A DNA stretch of 64,000 bases from Paenibacillus peoriae KCTC 3763 (GCF_000236805.1 NZ_AGFX01000012.1:372001-436000), one strand, 5' to 3'. Positions 43,358 through 53,587 are shown, counted from the stretch's first letter. Notes: generated by a model from the sequence alone, not told the origin. Numbers and translations: made by a program.

Positions 43358-43930
43358 TTAGTCTACGATTTCAGCGCTGTCGCCGTTTTTCACACCGGCT
43401 CCGTTCGCTTCATCCGTATCAATGTGCATATCCAAAGCAAAGGAATCAGATACACGTGCAATCACATTTTCAAACACAAGGCCACGTTCGCCACCGACAC
43501 GTACTTTCAGCAGCTGCTTGTCTTTAATGTCCCATTTAGCTGCATCAGATGTATGAAAATGAATATGACGGGCTGCTACAATAACACCCTCTTGCAATTC
43601 CACTTCTCCGGCTGGTCCTTTTACCGTGATTCCTGGTGTACCATCAATGCTACCAGATTCACGTACAGGTGCTTTAACACCAATAGCAAAGGAATCTGTA
43701 CGGGAGATTTCGAGCTGGGAAGCTGGACGAGCCGGTCCCAAAATGCGAACCTTATCAAATTGGCCCTTAGAACCAATTACAGCTACGGTTTCATTCGCAG
43801 CAAATTGTCCTGGTTGGGACAAAGGTTTAAATTCAGTCAATTGATAGCCTGCTCCAAACAAAATTTCAATATGCTCTTGAGTCAGGTGAATATGACGTGC
43901 GGAAACGCCGACAGGTACGATTTTGCTCAT
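43358..43930 (-). CDS. pduL: Phosphate propanoyltransferase (PduL)
   Basis: 190 residues with two PduL beta-barrel repeats: VGVSARHIHLTQEH with the first metal site, and ARHIHFHTSDA with the second. It exchanges phosphate and CoA on acyl groups, working as a phosphotransacetylase. There is no microcompartment shell gene and no encapsulation peptide at the N-terminus, so it is probably cytosolic. Confidence 0.92.
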   Translation of the reverse strand: MSKIVPVGVSARHIHLTQEHIEILFGAGYQLTEFKPLSQPGQFAANETVAVIGSKGQFDKVRILGPARPASQLEISRTDSFAIGVKAPVRESGSIDGTPGITVKGPAGEVELQEGVIVAARHIHFHTSDAAKWDIKDKQLLKVRVGGERGLVFENVIARVSDSFALDMHIDTDEANGAGVKNGDSAEIVD

Positions 43931-44048
43931 CGTAAGGTCACTCCTTTTTCTCTATACAATACTTTACACACCTAGGCTATTATACTCCTATTTCGTCAAG
44001 AAAGAAAAGGAAAGCGCACAAAGTTCCCTTTTTTGACAATAAGAGCAT

Positions 44049-45065
44049 TCAAAAAGACCTTTTAGAGGGCAGATTGGTTTGCAAATAATGAAGCGCATGA
44101 CCCCCCAACCAGCCCGTGACCAGTTCCTCAGGATAATGCTTTAATAGCAAGTCTGCGAACTCGGGATATTTCCCCGGATGCTCCAATCCCTGTACATGAC
44201 GCTCGATACCGTCAAAATCAGAGCCGAACATCATATGCCGTGCACCGCCTAAGGCACAAATATGCTCAATATGCGGTAGCAAATTCTCAGCGGTTACTGT
44301 ACCCTGCTCCTTGATAAACATCGTGACAAAAGTCAAACCGATTCGTCCATCACACGCGATCAACGCTCGAATCTGATCATCCCGCAAATTGCGTGGATGA
44401 GGGCAAACGGCAAAAGCGTTCGAATGCGAGGTGATTGGCGGTAAAGTTGCCTCCTCGAGTACCTCCCAGAATCCTTGTACGGACAAATGCGATACATCTA
44501 GCAGCAGCCCCAGCTCATTGGAGCGCTTAACCAGCTCACGCCCTTTACGTGTCAGGCCGCCCCCTCTTGGCTCCATAATGCCATCAGCCGCCCAATTTGC
44601 ATTATTCCACGTCAGTCCAATGAGCCGTATTCCTATGGCATAGCACAGTTCCGCATACAACGGATTCCCTTCCAGCGCGTCTACTCCCTCCAGTGAGAGA
44701 AGAGCCCAAGGCGAGTCGGTTTGATCCGCCCCATTACCGCCTAAATGCTTCGGCTTTTCTGCCTGTTCGTCTTGTTCTACCAAGTCTTCCCGCCACAGTA
44801 AGGGTCTCAGCCCACCTGAGGAAGATACCACATGCTGCCTGAACAGCTCAATTTGACGAACGATATGCTCAAATCTTGGCGTGCCCAATACCTGTGAAAT
44901 ATATATAGCAAACGTTTGCAGCCGCACATGACCTGCCAGCAAGCGCTCCTTTGTGACATCAAGCGATGGATGACTGAAACCTACCTTTGAATCAAGCTGC
45001 ATTTTACACAGCACATCACAATGAAAGTCAACAACTGGCCGTTTTACATTTAACTTACCGTTCAT
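44049..45065 (-). CDS. Membrane dipeptidase family (M19) peptidase
   Basis: 338 residues from ATG 45065 (MNGKLNVKRP), nine bases after AAGGAGG. M19 metal motifs: VVDFHCDVL near the start, LSLEGVDAL with the bridging Glu, LLDVSHLS, ITSHSNAFAV and FGSDFDGIE. It should cleave dipeptides. No signal peptide, as in most bacterial members. Confidence 0.9.
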   Translation of the reverse strand: MNGKLNVKRPVVDFHCDVLCKMQLDSKVGFSHPSLDVTKERLLAGHVRLQTFAIYISQVLGTPRFEHIVRQIELFRQHVVSSSGGLRPLLWREDLVEQDEQAEKPKHLGGNGADQTDSPWALLSLEGVDALEGNPLYAELCYAIGIRLIGLTWNNANWAADGIMEPRGGGLTRKGRELVKRSNELGLLLDVSHLSVQGFWEVLEEATLPPITSHSNAFAVCPHPRNLRDDQIRALIACDGRIGLTFVTMFIKEQGTVTAENLLPHIEHICALGGARHMMFGSDFDGIERHVQGLEHPGKYPEFADLLLKHYPEELVTGWLGGHALHYLQTNLPSKRSF

Positions 45066-45142
45066 GCACATTACCTCCTTCAAGAGCTTGAAGCACGAAA
45101 TGTATTTAAAAAATCATATCGTAACGAGCCACAAAGCAAAAA

Positions 45143-45169
45143 AGCCCGTTTACACAGCGTAAACAGGCT
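45143..45169 (-). terminator. Terminator after spoVS
   Basis: AGCCTGTTTAC and GTAAACGGGCT pair on the minus strand, then six Ts. Confidence 0.8.
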
Positions 45170-45186
45170 CAGGCAACTTCCATTTA

Positions 45187-45447
45187 TTATCTTGGCTCTA
45201 CAATCAATTTGATAGCAGTCCGGTCCTCTCCATCAATAACAATGTCTGTAAAAGCAGGAATACAAATCAAATCCACTCCGCTTGGTGCGACAAATCCCCG
45301 GGCAATGGCTACCGCTTTAATGGCTTGGTTTAGTGCACCGGCTCCAATCGCCTGCAATTCAGCATTTCCGCGTTCACGCAGTACACCTGCAAGCGCGCCT
45401 GCAACTGAATTGGGATTGGATTTTGCTGATACTTTTAATACATCCAT
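45187..45447 (-). CDS. spoVS: Stage V sporulation protein S
   Basis: 86 residues, nearly invariant family (LKVSAKSNPNSVAGALAGVLRERG). A small Alba-like protein needed for coat assembly and normal septation in sporulating Bacillus. It lies directly after ymdB, the usual order. Confidence 0.97.
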   Translation of the reverse strand: MDVLKVSAKSNPNSVAGALAGVLRERGNAELQAIGAGALNQAIKAVAIARGFVAPSGVDLICIPAFTDIVIDGEDRTAIKLIVEPR

Positions 45448-45576
45448 AGTAAGTACCTCCCCTGGGAATGATGATGGTTTGATTCCACTATTAGATGTTA
45501 TTCGAGGGTCAGCAAAAAATTCCTGCTTTTTGGTGACAGTTTTCCATATTGTTTCCTTAAGTAGTTTATAAAAAGG

Positions 45577-46371
45577 TTAATCCATCCGCCATTCATCTTC
45601 TTTAAGTCTGATTTTCTGAATTTTGCGGGCTTTTCCATTGTCATCATCCAGCTCTACGCTGATGGCATGAAAGTGCCATTTGCCCATGTCCACTTGAAAA
45701 CGTACCGGAAGCTGAGTCTTGAATTTTTGCAGCACAGCCTCTTTTTGCATACCAAGCACTCCTTCATAGGGACCCACCATTCCGGCATCTGTCTGATACG
45801 CAGTTCCTTGCGGCAAAATGGTATCATCATTACTCTGTACATGTGTGTGTGTACCTACCACAATAGAAGCACGTCCATCCAGATGCCAGCCCATGGCGAT
45901 TTTTTCCGAGGTTGCTTCCGCATGAAAATCGACCAGAATATGCTTGTGCTTTTTGCGCAGCTCATCTACAATGTCATCTGCTGCCCGGAACGGACAATCA
46001 ATAGCTGGCAAAAAGGTTCTTCCCTGCAAATTAACGATTGCCAGCTCTTTCCCTCCACCCTTTACAACAGTGTAACCCCGTCCAGGTGTTCCTGGTGGAA
46101 AGTTGGCCGGGCGTATAATACGCGGCTCATCATCTATAAAATCAAATATTTCTTTATTGTCCCATGTATGATTCCCCATCGTAATCCCATGAATGCCCCA
46201 ATCAAAAAACTCCCTGGCAATGGCTGGGGTAATCCCTCTTCCCGAAGCTGCATTTTCTCCATTGACAATAATAATATGCGGGTTGTATTTTGACTTTAAC
46301 GAAGGAAGATTTTCCCTCAGTGCCTTTCTGCCTACACTGCCGACGATATCTCCAATAAATAATACGTTGAT
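45577..46371 (-). CDS. ymdB: YmdB metallophosphoesterase, apparently starting at ATC
   Basis: 264 codons, equal to Bacillus YmdB. The N-terminus NVLFIGDIVG, VNGENAASGRG and TMGNHTWDN supplies metal ligands, so translation must begin before the first ATG (the one in MGNHTWD, 46179). No ATG, GTG or TTG occurs in frame there. A TAG lies five codons upstream, and ATC at 46371 stands six bases after GGGAGGG, where ATG is expected. The enzyme is a 2',3'-cyclic-nucleotide phosphodiesterase affecting biofilm and motility genes and acts near RNase Y. A base error or mutation at the start codon is the alternative. Confidence 0.88.
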   Translation of the reverse strand: MNVLFIGDIVGSVGRKALRENLPSLKSKYNPHIIIVNGENAASGRGITPAIAREFFDWGIHGITMGNHTWDNKEIFDFIDDEPRIIRPANFPPGTPGRGYTVVKGGGKELAIVNLQGRTFLPAIDCPFRAADDIVDELRKKHKHILVDFHAEATSEKIAMGWHLDGRASIVVGTHTHVQSNDDTILPQGTAYQTDAGMVGPYEGVLGMQKEAVLQKFKTQLPVRFQVDMGKWHFHAISVELDDDNGKARKIQKIRLKEDEWRMD

Positions 46372-46400
46372 AGAAAGCCCTCCCTAGTCTGCCTTACATA

Positions 46401-46436
46401 ATGAAAAGTGGCCCTAAAGCAGCGGCCACTTTTCAT
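46401..46436 (-). terminator. Terminator after rny
   Basis: ATGAAAAGTGGCC and GGCCACTTTTCAT pair (13 bp). It lies between rny and ymdB. Confidence 0.75.
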
Positions 46437-46446
46437 TGAAATGCTT

Positions 46447-47991
46447 TTATTTTGCGTATTCTACCGCGCGGGTCTCGCGAATGACGGTAACCTTGATATG
46501 ACCAGGATAGTCCAGTTCATTTTCAATCGTTTTCGTTATATCGCGGGCCAGTCGGAATGCTTCCGCATCATCAATTTTCTCTGGCTGTACCATGACACGA
46601 ACTTCGCGTCCGGCTTGAATCGCGTATGATTTTTCAACGCCTTCAAAAGACTCGGAGATACGTTCCAGCTTCTCAAGACGACGGATGTACGTCTCTAGCG
46701 TTTCACGCCGCGCTCCCGGTCTTGCTGCTGACAGAGCATCTGCCGCCCCGACCAGCATGGCGATCACTGAAGTCGCTTCGCAGTCGCCGTGATGTGAAGC
46801 AATACTGTTGATGACGACCGGGTGTTCCTTGTACTTCTTCGCTAGTTCCACGCCAATTTCAACGTGTGATCCTTCCACTTCGTGATCCAGCGCCTTCCCG
46901 ATGTCATGCAGCAATCCTGCCCGTCTTGCCAGTACAACGTCCTCGCCCAGTTCCCCGGCCATCAGACCTGTCAAGTATGCAACTTCCATCGAGTGCTTCA
47001 ACACGTTCTGTCCGTAGCTCGTACGGAACTTGAGACGTCCCAAAATTTTGATTAAATCCGGATGCAGGCTATGCACACCCACCTCGAAGGTAGCCTGTTC
47101 GCCATACTCACGGATTCGTTCGTCCACTTCTTTACGGGATTTTTCAACCATCTCTTCAATACGTGCCGGATGTATCCGTCCGTCCGCTACGAGCTTCTCA
47201 AGCGCAGTACGCGCAATCTCTCTACGAATCGGATCAAATCCGGACAAAATAACAGCTTCCGGCGTATCATCAATAATGAGGTCAATTCCCGTAAGGGTTT
47301 CAAGTGCACGGATATTACGGCCTTCGCGCCCGATAATCCGGCCCTTCATTTCTTCATTTGGCAACGTGACAACAGAAACCGTCGTTTCTGCTACATGGTC
47401 TGCCGCACAGCGTTGGATGGCCAGTGTGATGATTTCACGAGACTTTTTGTCCGCTTCTTCTTTAGCCTGCTGTTCAATTTCCTTAATCATCTGAGCTGTT
47501 TCATGACGAACTTCCTGCTCTACGTTGGTCAGAATAATACTTCTTGCATCCTCCATCGTCAGATTAGAAATACGTTCCAGTTCAGTTACCTGACTCTTGT
47601 AAATCAAATCAATTTGCTGCTGGGTTTCATCGATTCGTTTCTCTTTGTTGGCCACTTGTTCTTCTTTACGTTCCAGCGATTCCAATTTTTTATCCAGCGA
47701 TTCTTCTTTTTGCAGCAATCTTCGTTCCTGTCGTTGAATCTCATTACGACGTTCACGAGTTTCTTTTTCAGCTTCGGCACGGATGCGGTGGATTTCATCT
47801 TTCGCTTCCAATACCGTTTCCTTCTTCAGTGCTTCCGCCTCTTTTTTCGCGTTCTCCACGATTTGCGCGGCAGCTTCTTCCGCACTGGAGATTTTAGCTT
47901 CTGCAATAGATTTGCGAATAAAATAACCAATCCAGAACCCAAAGAATAACGCGGCTACAGCAACGAGAACGAACCAGATCGCAGTCATCAT
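46447..47991 (-). CDS. rny: Ribonuclease Y
   Basis: 514 residues from ATG 47991 ([10 protein letters not shown]), eight bases after GGAGGTG; the frame to 48087 is an unlikely extension. One N-terminal membrane helix, a long coiled coil (about 30-200), a KH domain ([17 protein letters not shown]) and an HD domain ([14 protein letters not shown]). It is the main endonuclease starting mRNA decay and sits at the membrane. Confidence 0.95.
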   Translation of the reverse strand: MMTAIWFVLVAVAALFFGFWIGYFIRKSIAEAKISSAEEAAAQIVENAKKEAEALKKETVLEAKDEIHRIRAEAEKETRERRNEIQRQERRLLQKEESLDKKLESLERKEEQVANKEKRIDETQQQIDLIYKSQVTELERISNLTMEDARSIILTNVEQEVRHETAQMIKEIEQQAKEEADKKSREIITLAIQRCAADHVAETTVSVVTLPNEEMKGRIIGREGRNIRALETLTGIDLIIDDTPEAVILSGFDPIRREIARTALEKLVADGRIHPARIEEMVEKSRKEVDERIREYGEQATFEVGVHSLHPDLIKILGRLKFRTSYGQNVLKHSMEVAYLTGLMAGELGEDVVLARRAGLLHDIGKALDHEVEGSHVEIGVELAKKYKEHPVVINSIASHHGDCEATSVIAMLVGAADALSAARPGARRETLETYIRRLEKLERISESFEGVEKSYAIQAGREVRVMVQPEKIDDAEAFRLARDITKTIENELDYPGHIKVTVIRETRAVEYAK

Positions 47992-48364
47992 ACTGTTCAC
48001 CTCCCCGTTGGTTCCTCCAAGGCATTCCTTGGGACTTTTTGCAGTTGTCATGTTTACTTTAATCGTCAAACTAAGATAACGACGCAAGGTCGTTTCATTT
48101 CATATGCACATGCTCTCACATGTACAATTCCGCCTGGCATAGCGGCATCACTTGTTATTTGGCGATGAGAACTTACCGTGGATTCCGCTTTTTTGGAAGG
48201 AAAAAGGGCATTCCACAAGTATCGTTTCATATATATTTTATTATTTGACAAATGGCATTGTCAAGGGAATGCAAACTTTAGTAGGCTACCGTGCGTTTCC
48301 ATGTAACAACCTGCTCGCCCTGCCCGATCAGATCACCAACCAATGAATGACCGACATTTAACAA
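47992..48364 (-). promoter_or_regulatory. Gap with long rny leader and promoter
   Basis: On the minus strand TTGACA (48264-48259), 18 bp, TAAAAT (48240-48235) gives an untranslated leader of about 235 nt, room for autoregulation. The −35 is one arm of TTGACA-8-TGTCAA. No gene is supported here. Confidence 0.6.
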
Positions 48365-49114
48365 CTATTCATCCCACTGCGATAATTCCTCATCATCATA
48401 AGCTCCGTTTTGCTCAGCCGCAGTGAGATGATTGACTACTTGACGTGTCATGTCACCCGAGTATCCTCGTCTCATGAGAAAAGGATACGTTTTCCGTTTT
48501 TTCTCCATCACGTCACCGCGTACCTGTTCCCACTTCTTACGTCCGATTACCAAAGCACTTTCCCATTCCTCGTTATCAGTAATCTCTTCTAAAGCCTCCC
48601 CGATAGAGGCTTTAGAGATGCCCTTTTGACGAAGTTCCTGCCTTACCCACATCTTCCCCTTACGCTGGCTCGTTATACGCTGCCTTGCCCACTGGCGGGC
48701 GTACAAATCATCATCCACGAGTCGTTCCCTTTCCAGTCGCATCAACACTTCATCTATAACAGCCTGACCCAGTTCCTTTTGCACCAATCGCTGCGCAATT
48801 TCCTGACGTGTACGCGGCTTTCGCCCCAAATAGTAGAGCGCATATACGTAACCCTGCTGCTTTTCATCTGCCAGAACGATATCTTCCAGTTCTTTTTTGT
48901 CAAATAACGTTCCTTTAAACATATTGTATTTGATCATTACATCTTCCAACACGGACAGTGAATACGGTCCAAAATGAATGATATATCTCCCTCGTTTACG
49001 CCCCTGTCCCTGCTCCACCCTGGTAATCATCAATTCTTCGTTATCCGGAAAATGAGAAATCCCTTGCTGCTCATTTTCGTCCGGGATATTTTCATCCTCA
49101 TTGTACAAATGCAA
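48365..49114 (-). CDS. recX: Regulatory protein RecX
   Basis: 249 residues from TTG 49114 (HLYNEDENIP), eight bases after GAGGGA; an ATG further in (MITRVEQ) is an alternative, and the frame to 49222 runs over the recA terminator. Three-helix RecX repeats: ALYYLGRKPRTRQEI, WARQRITSQRKGKMWVRQELRQKGI and FLMRRGYSGDMTRQVV. It restrains or modulates RecA filaments. It follows recA after a terminator. Confidence 0.88.
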   Translation of the reverse strand: MHLYNEDENIPDENEQQGISHFPDNEELMITRVEQGQGRKRGRYIIHFGPYSLSVLEDVMIKYNMFKGTLFDKKELEDIVLADEKQQGYVYALYYLGRKPRTRQEIAQRLVQKELGQAVIDEVLMRLERERLVDDDLYARQWARQRITSQRKGKMWVRQELRQKGISKASIGEALEEITDNEEWESALVIGRKKWEQVRGDVMEKKRKTYPFLMRRGYSGDMTRQVVNHLTAAEQNGAYDDEELSQWDE

Positions 49115-49204
49115 TGTGCTTCCCTCACTTTGAAATTCACGAAGGCAAGCTGAGAGCGCTTGCCACGCAAAAGTTAGACTCCGCTGACAGACCGCGTTCG
49201 ATGC

Positions 49205-49234
49205 AAAAAGTGCCCTGCACAACTGTGCAGGGCA
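49205..49234 (-). terminator. Terminator between recA and recX
   Basis: TGCCCTGCAC and GTGCAGGGCA (10 bp, 4-nt loop), then TTTTT on the minus strand. recX may depend on read-through. Confidence 0.88.
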
Positions 49235-49318
49235 TCAGAATTATGCTATTCAAACGGACTGTGCCATAATCCCCAGGCTACAGCTCATGACAGAACAGAA
49301 ACCAAGATTCGGCCAAGC

Positions 49319-50380
49319 TTATTCAAGCTCTAGCAATTCCTGTTCTTCCTTGGCTTCCTGCGCCAACTCTTCTTCTGTCGGTGGCGCTACCGTCGTAATT
49401 AGATTGCTGGCCACCCGAATTTTTTGCTCGATTGTACTAGCAATGTTCGGATTTTCCTTCAAAAATTGCTTCGCATTCTCGCGTCCCTGACCAAGGCGCT
49501 CGCCTTCGTAGGAATACCAGGCTCCGCTCTTGTCGACAATGTCATGCTCCGTACCGATGTCGATCAGGCTACCTTCTTTGGAAATTCCCTCACCGTACAT
49601 AATGTCCACTTCGGCCTGACGGAAAGGAGGAGCCACTTTATTCTTCACGACTTTAATACGTGTGCGGTTACCCACGATGTCGTTACCCATTTTCAAGCTT
49701 TCAATACGGCGAACATCCAGGCGTACCGTTGAGTAAAATTTCAATGCACGTCCACCTGGTGTGGTTTCAGGGTTACCGAACATAACACCTACTTTTTCAC
49801 GCAACTGGTTAATAAAGATAGCAATGGTTTTCGATTTATTAATGGCTCCAGACAGCTTACGCAATGCCTGCGACATCAAGCGCGCTTGAAGACCAACGTG
49901 GGAATCCCCCATTTCGCCTTCAATCTCTGCCTTCGGCACAAGTGCTGCTACAGAGTCAATAACAATAATGTCTACTGCTCCACTACGTACAAGAGCCTCG
50001 GCAATCTCAAGTGCCTGCTCTCCTGTATCTGGTTGCGATAGTAACAACTCATCAATATTGACACCCAGCTTGCTCGCATACGACGGATCAAGCGCATGCT
50101 CGGCATCGATAAAGGCGGCTTGTCCGCCTGTTTTTTGCACCTCTGCGATAGCATGAAGAGCTACTGTCGTTTTACCGGATGATTCCGGTCCATATACTTC
50201 AATAATCCGGCCTCTTGGAAAGCCGCCCGTTCCTAACGCAATATCCAAAGCAATTGAACCACTGGGGATCGTTTCCACCTGCATGTGAGTGGACTCACCC
50301 AACTTCATAATGGAACCTTTACCGAATTGCTTTTCTATTTGACGGAGCGCCATATCCAGCGCAGCACGACGATCTGACAA
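49319..50380 (-). CDS. recA: Recombinase RecA
   Basis: 353 residues from TTG 50380 ([28 protein letters not shown]), behind AAGGATGTGAG; the ATG at 50398 lacks a site and 50440 is an extension. Walker [10 protein letters not shown], the [11 protein letters not shown] region and L2 loop [22 protein letters not shown] are intact. C-terminus acidic. No LexA box was obvious to me in the short leader. Confidence 0.97.
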   Translation of the reverse strand: MSDRRAALDMALRQIEKQFGKGSIMKLGESTHMQVETIPSGSIALDIALGTGGFPRGRIIEVYGPESSGKTTVALHAIAEVQKTGGQAAFIDAEHALDPSYASKLGVNIDELLLSQPDTGEQALEIAEALVRSGAVDIIVIDSVAALVPKAEIEGEMGDSHVGLQARLMSQALRKLSGAINKSKTIAIFINQLREKVGVMFGNPETTPGGRALKFYSTVRLDVRRIESLKMGNDIVGNRTRIKVVKNKVAPPFRQAEVDIMYGEGISKEGSLIDIGTEHDIVDKSGAWYSYEGERLGQGRENAKQFLKENPNIASTIEQKIRVASNLITTVAPPTEEELAQEAKEEQELLELE

Positions 50381-50512
50381 TAAACTCACATCCTTCATTG
50401 TTTGTACTTTAATAATACCTTGTTTTGAAACGCTTGCCAAGCATTTTTTCGAACATACATTCGTTTTTTTTTGCTCAGTTGGTTCTCTACTATAATTGCA
50501 TCCGTCTCTTAA

Positions 50513-50554
50513 AATAAAAAAAGAACCGAAGCAAAAGCCTTTGCAACGGTTCTT
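50513..50554 (-). terminator. Terminator after cinA
   Basis: AAGAACCG and CGGTTCTT pair around a partly paired loop; a T-run follows on the minus strand. Confidence 0.8.
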
Positions 50555-50618
50555 CCGATAGTAGGATTATATCATGAATAGTCTATCTAAAACAACTCTA
50601 CGATTCGCACCCTTTACA

Positions 50619-51890
50619 TCATGAAGAGAACTTCTCGTTCTCCACCAATCTGCGCCACAATCTGTACAGGATTGCTTTGACAGATCGCAGGCGGATCGCT
50701 TCACGGTTTCCACTCAAATTCAGCTCATATACTTCTGTATCCTTGTCGCGTTCAGCAATGCCGATGTATACCAGGCCTACAGGCTTCCGTTCGGAAAATC
50801 CAGGTCCGGCTACACCTGTGACTGAAAGTCCGTAATCGCTGTCCATGATCATTCTTGCCTGCTCCGCAAGCACAAGGGCCACTTCCTTACTCACTGCGCC
50901 GGGCGCATGATCCCCCTCCAAATAATCATAAGGAACGTTAAGCAGCTTCATCTTCATTTCATTGGAATAACAAACGATGCCACCTTTAAACATTACAGAG
51001 CTACCCGGTATGGAAGTAATGTGTTCCATAAGCATCCCGCCTGTGCAGCTTTCCGCAGCACTAACCGTCAGCCCCCGTTTGGACATTAGATCCACGATGA
51101 CTTTCTCCAGCGTAACATCCTCGCTTGCATACATGTGTTCGGAAAGACGTTGTTGAATTTCCGCTTCCGTAGCCGTCAGCTTGATTAACGCTTCACTTTC
51201 ACTCGCAGCCTTGGTGGATATGCGGATCGTGACTTCCCCTTCCTTGGCATAAGGAGCAATCGTCGGGTCTGTCTGAGATTGAATCAGATCTAGAAGCCTG
51301 GTTTCCAGCGCGGACTCACCAATCCCTGCAAATTTTAGCATTTTCGAATAAATCGGCATTTCCTTACCGCTTAATGCCTGCTGAAGCAGCCAAGGCTTCG
51401 CTTGATTTTCAAACATCGGTTTAAGTTCCTTAGGAGGACCAGGTAAAACCACATAAAATTTACCATCCTGCGCAATGGCGTCCCCTATAGCCAATCCTGT
51501 CTCGTTTTCAAGCGGGGTAGCCCCTTCAATAGAAAGCGCCTGACGGCGGTTATTCTCGGTCATTACTACCCCACGGTTGCGGAAAAACTGTTCGAGCTTG
51601 TCCATGGCGAGACGATCTAGATGCAATTTCCGCCCCAGTACAGCAGCTATCGCATCTTTCGTCAAATCATCCTGAGTTGGTCCTAAACCACCGGAAAACA
51701 AAATGATATCTGCACGCTTCTGAGCTAGTCGTACCGCTTCCTGAAGCCGGTCCATGTTATCGCCAACTACGGTCTGAAAATATACATCAATTCCGATTGC
51801 GGCCAACTCTTGTGACAAGTATTGAGCATTTGTATTCACGATTTGTCCAAGCAATAATTCAGTTCCTACTGCGATGATTTCAGCCTTCAT
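50619..51890 (-). CDS. cinA: CinA-family protein (nicotinamide-nucleotide amidase domain)
   Basis: 423 residues from ATG 51890 (MKAEIIAVGTELLLGQ), after AGGAGG. The N-terminal molybdopterin-binding-like domain (SGGLGPTQDDLTKDAI) acts as an ADP-ribose pyrophosphatase in relatives; the C-terminal domain (SAAESCTGGMLMEHITSIPGSS) is the NMN deamidase. It lies upstream of recA, as in Bacillus and Streptococcus. Confidence 0.93.
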   Translation of the reverse strand: MKAEIIAVGTELLLGQIVNTNAQYLSQELAAIGIDVYFQTVVGDNMDRLQEAVRLAQKRADIILFSGGLGPTQDDLTKDAIAAVLGRKLHLDRLAMDKLEQFFRNRGVVMTENNRRQALSIEGATPLENETGLAIGDAIAQDGKFYVVLPGPPKELKPMFENQAKPWLLQQALSGKEMPIYSKMLKFAGIGESALETRLLDLIQSQTDPTIAPYAKEGEVTIRISTKAASESEALIKLTATEAEIQQRLSEHMYASEDVTLEKVIVDLMSKRGLTVSAAESCTGGMLMEHITSIPGSSVMFKGGIVCYSNEMKMKLLNVPYDYLEGDHAPGAVSKEVALVLAEQARMIMDSDYGLSVTGVAGPGFSERKPVGLVYIGIAERDKDTEVYELNLSGNREAIRLRSVKAILYRLWRRLVENEKFSS

Positions 51891-51986
51891 TGTCTTTTCC
51901 TCCTGTACTGCAAATGTTGTGAGAATTATGTAAAGAAACAGCAATAAGTATTGTCCCTATTGCTGTTTCCATTAAAATTTATCCTG

Positions 51987-52574
51987 TTAAACTTTGGAGG
52001 AACTCAGCAAATGAATATTCTTCACAAAGTAATCTATACCCGAATAAATGGTAACCAGCGCAGCTGCCCATATCGCTATTAAATCGAACGGAATACCCAG
52101 AAAAACAAACGGGAAATTATTAATGAGCAGCGCTACAATAGCAACAATCTGAATGATCGTCTTTAATTTGCCCCAGTTGCTTGCAGCGACCACTGAACCG
52201 TCCAGCAAGGCAATCTGACGCAGACCCGTAACCGCGAACTCACGGCTAACAATCACAACGACAATCCACGAATCAATCTTGCCCATTTCTACCAAAGAAA
52301 CCAAAATAGCGGTTACCAAAAGCTTATCAGCAAGGGGGTCCAACAGCTTGCCCAAATTGGTGACCATGTTATTTTTACGGGCCAAGTATCCGTCAAGACC
52401 ATCCGTGCTGGCTGCTATGAGGAAAATAATAGCCGCAATCAGCTGATTATACGGTAACTTGAAAGCTCCGATCTCAATCGGCGGCGGATAAAAATCAAAG
52501 TCCACCAGTAAAGCCAGCATCATCACCGGAATTAGGCAAATCCGCGTAATTGTAATTCTGTTGGGTAAATTCAC
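51987..52574 (-). CDS. pgsA: CDP-diacylglycerol--glycerol-3-phosphate phosphatidyltransferase
   Basis: 195 residues with four to five membrane helices. The CDP-alcohol phosphotransferase motif is complete: DGLDGYLARKNNMVTNLGKLLDPLADK. It makes phosphatidylglycerol phosphate. Start MNLPNRITITR is the family start. Confidence 0.95.
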   Translation of the reverse strand: MNLPNRITITRICLIPVMMLALLVDFDFYPPPIEIGAFKLPYNQLIAAIIFLIAASTDGLDGYLARKNNMVTNLGKLLDPLADKLLVTAILVSLVEMGKIDSWIVVVIVSREFAVTGLRQIALLDGSVVAASNWGKLKTIIQIVAIVALLINNFPFVFLGIPFDLIAIWAAALVTIYSGIDYFVKNIHLLSSSKV

Positions 52575-52783
52575 AACACACTCTCCCCTGATTATCGTAC
52601 TTGATTACAAATGGCAGTTTTCGGATTGAATTCAATCCGATGTAAATCGCTTCCGACAAGCGTTATACACCTGAATTGACTGCATTTTCGTTACAAGTAT
52701 AATATGGTGCAAAACGCATGTCAAAATAACCTGCCCACATCAAGCAACGTTTTATCCTACACAAAGCATGAGGGAAAACGGCT

Positions 52784-53275
52784 TTATTTCATGTTCGTAA
52801 ATTGGAGCTCCAATGGCAAATCAGCTTTACGCAGCAATTGAATGATCGCCTGTAAATCATCTCTGCTTTTTCCGGTTACGCGAATTTGATCACCTTGAAT
52901 CTGGCTTTTCACTTTTAGCTTGGAGTCCCGAATAAGAATGTTGATTTTTTTGGCATTATCCTGATCAATCCCCTGCTTGAGCGTAAGGCGCTGGCGTACT
53001 GAACCTAACGAAGCTGGTTCCAGCTTGCCAAACTCCACATTTTTAAGAGACAATCCCCGTTTGACCATTTTGGATTGTAAAATATCAATCACCGCATTCA
53101 GCTTGTATTCGTCTTCCGATGCAATCGTAAGAGCTTCTTTCTCAAGCTTTAGGCTGCTTTTACTCCCCTTGAAATCAAACCGTGTTTCAATTTCACGCTC
53201 CGTCTGATGAACTGCATTCGTTAACTCCTGCATATCCATTTTGGAGACGATATCAAATGAATTTTCTGAAGCCAT
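52784..53275 (-). CDS. yajQ: YajQ-family nucleotide-binding protein (DUF520)
   Basis: 163 residues, standard length. Family signatures NSFDIVSKMDMQELTNAVHQ and FDFKGSKSSLKL. Members bind RNA or cyclic di-GMP; role in Firmicutes unclear. Its place in the pgsA region is unusual compared with Bacillus but may be normal in Paenibacillus. Confidence 0.93.
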   Translation of the reverse strand: MASENSFDIVSKMDMQELTNAVHQTEREIETRFDFKGSKSSLKLEKEALTIASEDEYKLNAVIDILQSKMVKRGLSLKNVEFGKLEPASLGSVRQRLTLKQGIDQDNAKKINILIRDSKLKVKSQIQGDQIRVTGKSRDDLQAIIQLLRKADLPLELQFTNMK

Positions 53276-53358
53276 CGTTTCACTTCCCTTTCCACAACAA
53301 AGTTCAATAACTAATTATAGGCTAGTCATTTACAAAAATCCAATAATCCGTTCATTAA

Positions 53359-53397
53359 AAAGGCGTTCCTGCCAGTTTTTCTGACAAAAACGCCTTT
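53359..53397. terminator. Terminator between the small membrane gene and yajQ
   Basis: AAAGGCGTT and AACGCCTTT pair, T-rich on both sides. Confidence 0.75.
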
Positions 53398-53422
53398 ATT
53401 TCAATTCTACGATTCAACATGT

Positions 53423-53587
53423 CTAATTGTAGATACGGGTCGGAGTTCGAAACATATCCAAAACTCCAAGCAAAATGTGAGCAAGACCAAAGCCTAGTAT
53501 CCCGTAGCCCCAAGCACTCGGTGTCAGATAATAGCCAAGCAAACTGACAATGATTCCGAGCCCGGTCACGATCCAGCTAACGGTCAT
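53423..53587 (-). CDS. Small membrane protein of 54 residues
   Basis: The frame opens with MTVSWIVTGLGIIVSLLGYY and ends with MFRTPTRIYN. Two hydrophobic helices are joined by TPSAWGYG. AGGTG lies about ten bases before the ATG. It sits after rodZ in the same direction, 83 bp away, and before a terminator, so it is probably the last gene of the ymf-rodZ operon. Function unknown. Confidence 0.72.
   Translation of the reverse strand: MTVSWIVTGLGIIVSLLGYYLTPSAWGYGILGFGLAHILLGVLDMFRTPTRIYN

Noticed and set aside
47062-47949. 295-codon plus-strand frame rich in Phe
   Set aside because: It is the reverse reading of the RNase Y coiled coil, a known artefact of Glu/Lys-rich helices.
48066-48251. 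61-codon minus-strand frame before rny
   Set aside because: It starts between the predicted −10 of rny and its leader, with no ribosome site, and no family is recognised.
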